Source of the DNA: Candidatus Aenigmatarchaeota archaeon
Lineage (GTDB): Archaea; Aenigmatarchaeota; Aenigmatarchaeia; QMZP01
NCBI GenBank assembly: GCA_017609225.1
Contig: JAFCEK010000033.1
Location: 1-10,656, forward strand
Reading direction: 5' to 3'
DNA: 10,656 nt
The position numbers and the translations under genes were made by a program. The notes beneath the pieces were generated by a model. That model had not been told where the DNA came from, ran no database searches, and saw only the letters and a list, made by a program, of their open reading frames with translations. Below, in pieces: positions 7,048 through 10,656 of this stretch. How positions within the stretch are numbered: the first letter of the stretch is position 1; every line of letters begins with the position of its first letter.

Positions 7048-7456
7048 GATACTGTATGTAACAAGCTCTGATAAAAATACAGAAGAAGCTGTAAAATCGA
7101 TAAAGGAGTCTGCCAGAGATTTTGGGTTTATAGTAAGGGATGTATTCGATATGGGTGAGGAATTCAGGAAGCATGGTGTGAACATAGAAAACGGTTTTGA
7201 TTTCTATTCGCTCATGCTGTGCAATCCGGAAAAGGCATATCAGAGCATTGTTAAAAATCCTGTAAGGGGGGCTGTACTGCTTCCTCCAAAACAGATAGTT
7301 GTTTACAGAAACAAAAAAACAGGCAAAACAAATATTGCATATCTTGCCTTTAACAGGCAGTTTGTAAAAAAGCTGCTTCCTGATGACAAACCATTTCAGG
7401 AAAGCCTTCCTGATTCATGCCGGAAAATAATAAAATTAATTAAGAATGCGAAATGA
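7040..7456 (+). CDS. DUF302 family protein
   Basis: A 138-residue soluble protein of the DUF302 family, whose biochemical role is not established. The diagnostic core is FDFYSLMLCNPEKAYQSI followed by NPVRGAVLLPPKQIVVYRN and TNIAYLAFNRQFV, corresponding to the family pattern of a conserved CNP motif, a leucine/proline-rich strand and a final hydrophobic strand. Two cysteines are present, one in the LCNP motif. The frame is open from 7013, but ATG 7040 is preferred because GGTGA ends 5 bases before it and the ATG overlaps the transporter stop (ATGAGTAA), the usual sign of translational coupling. DUF302 genes are commonly found near redox and sulfur genes, which fits the thioredoxin here; that is family knowledge rather than evidence of function. 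Confidence 0.85.
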   Translation: MSKILYVTSSDKNTEEAVKSIKESARDFGFIVRDVFDMGEEFRKHGVNIENGFDFYSLMLCNPEKAYQSIVKNPVRGAVLLPPKQIVVYRNKKTGKTNIAYLAFNRQFVKKLLPDDKPFQESLPDSCRKIIKLIKNAK

Positions 7457-7468
7457 TAGCTGGTAATT

Positions 7469-7864
7469 ATGAAACCGGATTTCCTCAGCAAAGCCAACAG
7501 AATAGCAGTTGTTGGTGTTTCCTCCAGCAAAAAGAAATGGGGCTGGAAAATATACGAGAAATTAAAGTCTGCCGGCTTCAGGGTTTATCCCCTAAATCCG
7601 AAACACAAAAAAATAGCAGGAGATGTATGTTATCCTGATTTAAAGTCACTGCCTGAAAGCCCTGATGTTGTCATAACAGTTGTTCCCCCGGATGTTACAG
7701 AAAAAATTGTAAAGCAATGCAAAAATCTTGGTATCGGTAAAATCTGGATGCAGCCAGGCTCTGAATCAAAAAAAGCTATAAAATTCTGCAAAAACAATAA
7801 TATTGAAGTGATATATAATTCATGTTTTGCTGTTAATGCCCTGGAAGATAAAACCGGTGATTGA
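7469..7864 (+). CDS. CoA-binding domain protein (CoA_binding_2, YccU-like)
   Basis: A single Rossmann-fold domain of 131 residues. The nucleotide-binding start is IAVVGVSSSKKKWGWKIYEK, followed by the strand FRVYPLNPKHKKIAGDVCYP, the LPESPDVVITVVPPDVTEKIV segment and GIGKIWMQPGSESKKAI, all typical of the stand-alone relatives of the succinyl-CoA synthetase alpha-subunit CoA-binding domain. It lacks the ligase half and the phosphohistidine region, so it probably senses or binds a CoA- or nucleotide-type ligand rather than making a thioester. Four cysteines occur in 131 residues, one in the IYNSCFAVNA segment where homologues often have cysteine. It lies 12 bases after the DUF302 stop with only a weak GGT ribosome binding site, so it is probably translated from the same messenger. 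The family is secure; the role is unknown. Confidence 0.88.
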   Translation: MKPDFLSKANRIAVVGVSSSKKKWGWKIYEKLKSAGFRVYPLNPKHKKIAGDVCYPDLKSLPESPDVVITVVPPDVTEKIVKQCKNLGIGKIWMQPGSESKKAIKFCKNNNIEVIYNSCFAVNALEDKTGD

Positions 7865-7865
7865 A

Positions 7866-8210
7866 ATGATAACATTTGCATGCAAAAAAATAAAGCAGGA
7901 AGAGCTTATAAGATGCTCATTCAGTTTGAATAAAACCGAGTACAATGTGTTAATGTTTTTATTAAAAAGAGACAGTCCCCTCACAGCATCACAAATCGCA
8001 GAAATCATGGGACTGGAGAGAACAACTGTCCAGAAGGCAGTAAAAAATCTTTTCAGCAAGAAGCTGGCAGGAAGAATGCAGAAAAACCTGCCCAAAGGAG
8101 GATATACTTTCTTTTATGAAATAAGAAACAAAAAAGAAATCAAGGACAGAATGAAGAGTATTGTTTATGACTGGTACAAAAGCGCTGAAAAGGCAATAAA
8201 TAAAATATGA
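7866..8210 (+). CDS. Winged-helix transcriptional regulator (TrmB/MarR-like) with two N-terminal cysteines
   Basis: A 114-residue DNA-binding protein. Residues 18-45 match the archaeal TrmB/MarR pattern (FSLNKTEYNVLMFLLKRD). The helix-turn-helix follows (LTASQIAEIMGLERTTVQKAVKNLFSKKLAGRM), then a wing (NLPKGGYTFFYEI) and a C-terminal helix (RMKSIVYDWYKSAEKAINKI) suited to dimerisation. Cys6 and Cys17 flank the first helix and could form a redox switch. The frame extends back to 7827, but GGTGAT ends 4 bases before ATG 7866, and this start is separated from the upstream stop by one base. There is no ligand domain, so signals would act on the helix-turn-helix domain itself. As the last gene of the operon it is a good candidate for binding the TCACTA sites at 5203-5250. 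Its stop is 6 bases from the convergent gene. Confidence 0.88.
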   Translation: MITFACKKIKQEELIRCSFSLNKTEYNVLMFLLKRDSPLTASQIAEIMGLERTTVQKAVKNLFSKKLAGRMQKNLPKGGYTFFYEIRNKKEIKDRMKSIVYDWYKSAEKAINKI

Positions 8211-8216
8211 CTGCAG

Positions 8217-9221
8217 CTAACCTGCCTCGGCTGGAAGCCATGATGGTAGTGCTGCCCCCACAAATGTAAACCAGGGCCTTTCCTGTTTTATTATGCTTCC
8301 ATCATCAGGATCAATAACATACCTGCTGCTTATTTTCATGGGAATTATCCAGAACAGCTTAAACGGCTCTTCAACATTTAAATCATAAACAGGCTTTCCG
8401 CTTTCAATTTTCAGGGATAAATCCTTAAGGGATATTTCCGGGTTCTTTTTTACAGCACTGTAAACACCTGAATAGATTTCCGGCGGCAGAACCTTTAAAT
8501 TATGCACAGTTTCATTATGAATAAGGTATAATTTTTTGTTTTCAATCCTGAAGTCGGAATAAACAGGCATCAATACCTCTTTTTCCCTGTATATGAATTT
8601 TAGTACAGCAGAGTTTACTTCTGGTGTGACTGTAAAGTTATAAATCTCTGAATTTATCTGTGACTGAAGCGTTATATTTGTTAAGGGAGGCATAACTTCA
8701 CTGTCAGTTATTTCCGAAACAATGCTGCTGTAGTTAATTATCTGCTCATTGTTAATAACTATTTTTTTATCCTGCAGCCTGAATTCAACAGGCTGTTCCA
8801 GCCCCAGGTCAAAAACCGGCTGAACAACCTCATTCTCTTTGTAAATTGATTTGTTAACTGGAAGCTCCAGGTGATAAACAATCTTTTCATTTTCAATGGC
8901 AGGATTTACAACCAGATTGGTTACTTCAGAAAATACAGGGGAAAATATTTGAGGTGATTTAACCTCAAGATTTTCTATAGCTGACTGGATTTCCGGTGTT
9001 ACATTTTTTGTAGTTACAATATAAAGTTTTTTGGATTCGTTCTCGCTTAATATTACTGAAGGGACTTCAGGAACAAATTCAACAGAAGAATGAATTCCTG
9101 ATGTAATCTGTGACTGGAGTTCTGAATGTATATTCTGGGCTGAAGTCAGTGCCTGGGATTCCGCAAGAACAGGAAACAGCAGCAATGCAAACACAAACAC
9201 AATGGCTGCGCTTTTTATCAT
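8217..9221 (-). CDS. Exported protein with internal repeats, function unknown
   Basis: I do not recognise this 334-residue protein. Residues 1-20 form a signal peptide (MIKSAAIVFVFALLLFPVLA), so the rest is outside the cytoplasm; several NxS/T sites (for example NES, NVT, NKS, NFT, NET) could be glycosylated. The body shows internal repeats: LQSQITSGI at 35-43 against LQSQINSEI at 185-193, PEVPSVI against PEVNSAV, and KKLYIV (64-69) against KKLYLI (229-234). FRLQDKK near 147 against FRIENKK near 224 marks a second pairing. A PepSY-like end (GKPVYDLNVEE, then YVIDPDDGSIIKQ) occupies 275-312. No C-terminal anchor is seen. The ATG has no ribosome binding site, and a TATA box 27 bases upstream suggests a leaderless transcript. 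Its gene abuts the 107-base repeat. Confidence 0.82.
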   Translation of the reverse strand: MIKSAAIVFVFALLLFPVLAESQALTSAQNIHSELQSQITSGIHSSVEFVPEVPSVILSENESKKLYIVTTKNVTPEIQSAIENLEVKSPQIFSPVFSEVTNLVVNPAIENEKIVYHLELPVNKSIYKENEVVQPVFDLGLEQPVEFRLQDKKIVINNEQIINYSSIVSEITDSEVMPPLTNITLQSQINSEIYNFTVTPEVNSAVLKFIYREKEVLMPVYSDFRIENKKLYLIHNETVHNLKVLPPEIYSGVYSAVKKNPEISLKDLSLKIESGKPVYDLNVEEPFKLFWIIPMKISSRYVIDPDDGSIIKQERPWFTFVGAALPSWLPAEAG

Positions 9222-9240
9222 ATATTATATTATTAATATT

Positions 9241-9253
9241 AATTATTTATAAT
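9241..9253 (-). promoter_or_regulatory. TATA box of the exported-repeat protein gene, overlapping the glycosidase stop codon
   Basis: On the minus strand ATTATAAATAATT is centred about 27 bases before the ATG at 9221, matching a leaderless archaeal promoter. The TAA stop of the upstream glycosidase frame (9249-9247) lies inside this box, and the perfect repeat begins one base beyond the box, at 9255. Confidence 0.55.
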
Positions 9254-10365
9254 GTTGCCTCCGTATATCCGCGACTAAAGCCGGCGGTTTTCTTGGCGAG
9301 GCAACAGCTGTTGAACCAGAACCATACATCCACTGTTTGAAAACAATGGTTTTCTGGTTCAACATCTTCAGCAGGCTTGTTCCTGTATTCCCAGCCCTTG
9401 TATACAGGAATGATGTATCCTTCTGTGCTGTTCCATGTTATGTTAAAGAACATGTCATAAAAATCAGCCTGGGACTCAAAGGAAAGGTTAAAGAAATCCT
9501 CTGGCCATCCCTGCGGGTTGTTTTTCATATTTTCAGGGGCAACAGGCTCCCACCAGTAATAATCAGGTCCTGTGAATGCCCCTGCACCAAAGAACAGGTA
9601 TTTGTGTCCAGGGTAATTTGCTTTAAGCGCTGCCATCTCTTCCTCAATCAAACGCTCTATCCATTCAGGGTGCTCAACAATGTCTTTGGTGCATGTAAGT
9701 CCTCCGTCTGCAATGTAGTCATATCCTGTCAGGTTGTATCTGTTTTCTGCACCCTGAACCTCAAAGGCAATCCTGCCGCTGTAAATCTTCCTGATTTTTG
9801 GCAGTATATATTGTGCCCAGTCAGAAACATCTTTTTCGTTTCCATAGGACATCATCTGCGGTTCATTGACAGGGCAGAACATCTCAACCCCGTATTTCTC
9901 TGATATGCCTGCCCATTCCAGCACAAGTTGCGTAAGATTATCAAAAAGCTCTTTTCCGCTTGCTTCAGGCATATTTGGGTCTATGCCAGAATCCGGATGT
10001 GCAGGATTCATGACTAGAAAGGTTTTTATGCCGTTTTTATGAAATTCGTTTACCGAGTTCCTTAATTCTTCTTCATCTTCACAAACATAAAATTCACTGT
10101 TTTTGCATATCTTAATCCCTATTGCAGCAATATTAATTCCGTCCAGCCTGAGATTGTCAATATCATTCAGGGCTATCCTTACCTCTCTTATTGCAGGCAT
10201 CCATATTCCCTTGTATTTTGTTATATTCAGGGCAGGAGGCCTTACTATGGCAGATTTGTCTGATAATTCCTCCTGCTGGCTGGCAGGAAACATCTGAAAA
10301 AGACAGAAACCCAAAATTAACGCAGCTGCAGCAAAAACCAGTAAAGCCACCAGTTTATTTTTCAT
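9247..10365 (-). CDS. Membrane-anchored glycoside hydrolase-like protein (clan GH-A type), C-terminus replaced by a repeat
   Basis: Probable extracytoplasmic TIM-barrel glycosidase of 372 residues. Residues 4-25 are a hydrophobic signal anchor (LVALLVFAAAALILGFCLF), followed by a short linker. Barrel strands are seen at LDGINIAAIGIKI, NGIKTFLVMNPAH and GVEMFCPVNEP; Glu168 in the NEP motif is the expected acid/base of clan GH-A. The second glutamate is not obvious: the strand KYLFFGAGAFTG near 255-266 has none, with Glu273 a nearby candidate. The authentic chain seems to end around YKGWEYRNKPAEDV (322-335). The remaining ~36 residues are encoded by the 107-base repeat and end in a stop just beyond it, so this tail is probably not native. 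The exact family (GH113-like is possible) and activity are uncertain. Confidence 0.75.
   Translation of the reverse strand: MKNKLVALLVFAAAALILGFCLFQMFPASQQEELSDKSAIVRPPALNITKYKGIWMPAIREVRIALNDIDNLRLDGINIAAIGIKICKNSEFYVCEDEEELRNSVNEFHKNGIKTFLVMNPAHPDSGIDPNMPEASGKELFDNLTQLVLEWAGISEKYGVEMFCPVNEPQMMSYGNEKDVSDWAQYILPKIRKIYSGRIAFEVQGAENRYNLTGYDYIADGGLTCTKDIVEHPEWIERLIEEEMAALKANYPGHKYLFFGAGAFTGPDYYWWEPVAPENMKNNPQGWPEDFFNLSFESQADFYDMFFNITWNSTEGYIIPVYKGWEYRNKPAEDVEPENHCFQTVDVWFWFNSCCLAKKTAGFSRGYTEATL
9255..9361 (-). repeat. 107-base direct repeat, copy 1 (3' end of the glycosidase gene)
   Basis: Identical at every base to copy 2 at 10398-10504; with one mismatch the match extends to 9249. Read on the minus strand it holds two foldable parts. 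First is a long hairpin with arms TGAACCAGAA and TTCTGGTTCA, continuing through CCAT/ATGG after a 2-base bulge, with a smaller TGTT/AACA hairpin in its loop. Second is CCGCCGGCTTTAGTCGCGG, a hairpin with a TTTA loop and one bulged C, enclosed by TTGCCTC/GAGGCAA. The second hairpin resembles IS200/IS605 right ends. This copy codes for the last ~36 residues of the glycosidase frame. Confidence 0.95.
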
Positions 10366-10391
10366 TATAAAAAATTAACCTTTTGATTAAA

Positions 10392-10401
10392 ATAATATTG
10401 C
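10392..10401 (+). repeat. 10-base direct repeat flanking copy 2 (one side)
   Basis: ATAATATTGC here recurs exactly at 10507-10516 on the other side of copy 2. Four of its bases (TTGC) are part of the 107-base repeat itself. It may be a duplicated target or chance AT-rich similarity; copy 1 has ATAATGTTGC on the matching side but no partner on the other. Confidence 0.45.
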
Positions 10402-10504
10402 CTCCGTATATCCGCGACTAAAGCCGGCGGTTTTCTTGGCGAGGCAACAGCTGTTGAACCAGAACCATACATCCACTGTTTGAAAACAATGGTTTTCTGG
10501 TTCA
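10398..10504 (-). repeat. 107-base direct repeat, copy 2 (upstream of the glycosidase gene)
   Basis: Exact copy of 9255-9361 in the same orientation, 1,143 bases apart. It lies between the end of the membrane-protein gene (stop at 10585) and the glycosidase ATG at 10365. As with copy 1, its end is about 26-33 bases before the next start codon, directly against an AT-rich stretch (AATATTATTTTA on the minus strand) in the TATA position. No transposase gene lies inside or between the copies. Confidence 0.95.
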
Positions 10505-10506
10505 GC

Positions 10507-10516
10507 ATAATATTGC
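10507..10516 (+). repeat. 10-base direct repeat flanking copy 2 (other side)
   Basis: Second exact copy of ATAATATTGC, matching 10392-10401. Confidence 0.45.
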
Positions 10517-10524
10517 ATCCTTGC

Positions 10525-10548
10525 AAACCCATGACCGAGTCAGGGTTT
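10525..10548 (-). other. Strong hairpin with one bulged base, resembling an IS200/IS605 end
   Basis: On the minus strand AAACCCTGAC-TCG-GTCATGGGTTT folds into ten base pairs with a 3-base loop and a single bulged T before GGG. This topology (short loop, bulged T low in the 3' arm) recalls the subterminal hairpins recognised by Y1 transposases such as that of IS608; the comparison is from memory. It lies 37 bases after the stop of the membrane-protein gene and just outside copy 2 of the 107-base repeat. A transcript-end structure is the simpler alternative. Confidence 0.55.
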
Positions 10549-10584
10549 TTTGTTCAACATATTTTTTCACACAGCAAAAGAACA

Positions 10585-10656
10585 TCATTTGCTTTCCGGT
10601 GTTTTTTTGTATCTTGCGATAACGAACAGCCCTATGGAAAACATGCCAACAGAGAA
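10585..10656 (-). CDS. C-terminal end of a membrane protein (5' part beyond the right edge)
   Basis: The last 23 codons of a frame that enters from the right edge are visible and end in TGA. They encode a hydrophobic stretch (FSVGMFSIGLFVIA) followed by a basic tail (RYKKTPESK), the layout of a final membrane helix with a positive inside end. It could be the last helix of a multi-helix protein or a C-terminal anchor of a surface protein. Too little is visible to name a family. It is in the same orientation as the glycosidase gene and separated from it by copy 2 of the repeat. Confidence 0.6.
   Translation of the reverse strand, partial: FSVGMFSIGLFVIARYKKTPESK

Noticed and set aside
8180..8216. 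T-rich terminator for the minus-strand exported-protein gene inside the end of the regulator gene
   Set aside because: The minus strand has short T runs here, but they are codons of a conserved frame and are no richer than the AT background.
9255..10504. Integron cassette with attC sites (gene followed by a repeat)
   Set aside because: attC sites carry inverted RYYYAAC/GTTRRRY ends forming one overall palindrome. The two ends of the 107-base repeat are not inverted copies of each other; each half folds by itself. No integrase is in view.
9255..10504. CRISPR array
   Set aside because: Only two copies, 107 bases long, separated by a gene of over 1 kb; no regular spacers and no cas genes.
10525..10551. 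Intrinsic terminator (hairpin followed by six T) on the plus strand
   Set aside because: No plus-strand gene ends here; the neighbouring genes are on the minus strand, where the T run becomes A and precedes the hairpin.

Overview
The window looks like part of a chromosome from an archaeon, probably a small-genome (DPANN-type) lineage, although the phylum cannot be fixed from the sequence alone. It encodes both subunits of topoisomerase VI, an archaeal-type topoisomerase I, a KsgA/Dim1 rRNA dimethylase and a thioredoxin with the charged N-terminal extension known from archaeal thioredoxins. TATA-like boxes lie about 26 bases before several probable transcript starts. Some genes look leaderless, while genes inside the operon carry GGTGAT or GGAG ribosome binding sites. 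Base composition is moderately AT-rich and arginine is mostly AGA/AGG.

Positions 1-5130 are an information-processing block. On the minus strand are topA (cut by the left edge at its active-site region) and the run rsmA-top6B-top6A. Between them on the plus strand is a small four-cysteine protein of unknown function with an acidic, low-complexity tail. It is divergent from topA and convergent with top6A, and an inverted repeat precedes it.

Positions 5131-8210 hold a tight five-gene plus-strand operon: thioredoxin, a cysteine-free SBF/ACR3-like transporter fused to two CBS domains, a DUF302 protein, a CoA_binding_2 (YccU-like) protein and a winged-helix regulator with two N-terminal cysteines. 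Stops and starts overlap or nearly touch. The promoter has three copies of a TCACTA half-site around the TATA box and transcript start. I infer an autoregulated, redox- or anion-linked transport module. Its substrate is unknown.

Positions 8217-10656 hold minus-strand genes for exported or membrane proteins: a secreted protein with internal repeats, a membrane-anchored clan GH-A-like glycoside hydrolase and the last 23 residues of a membrane protein. Two perfectly identical 107-base direct repeats bracket the glycosidase gene. Each can fold into two strong hairpins, one resembling the right-end hairpin of IS200/IS605 elements, and each ends directly upstream of the TATA region of the next gene. 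The downstream copy supplies the glycosidase's last ~36 codons. This repeat pair, and a further IS608-like hairpin beside the upstream copy, are the most unusual features of the window. No stretch longer than 300 bases lacks a gene.
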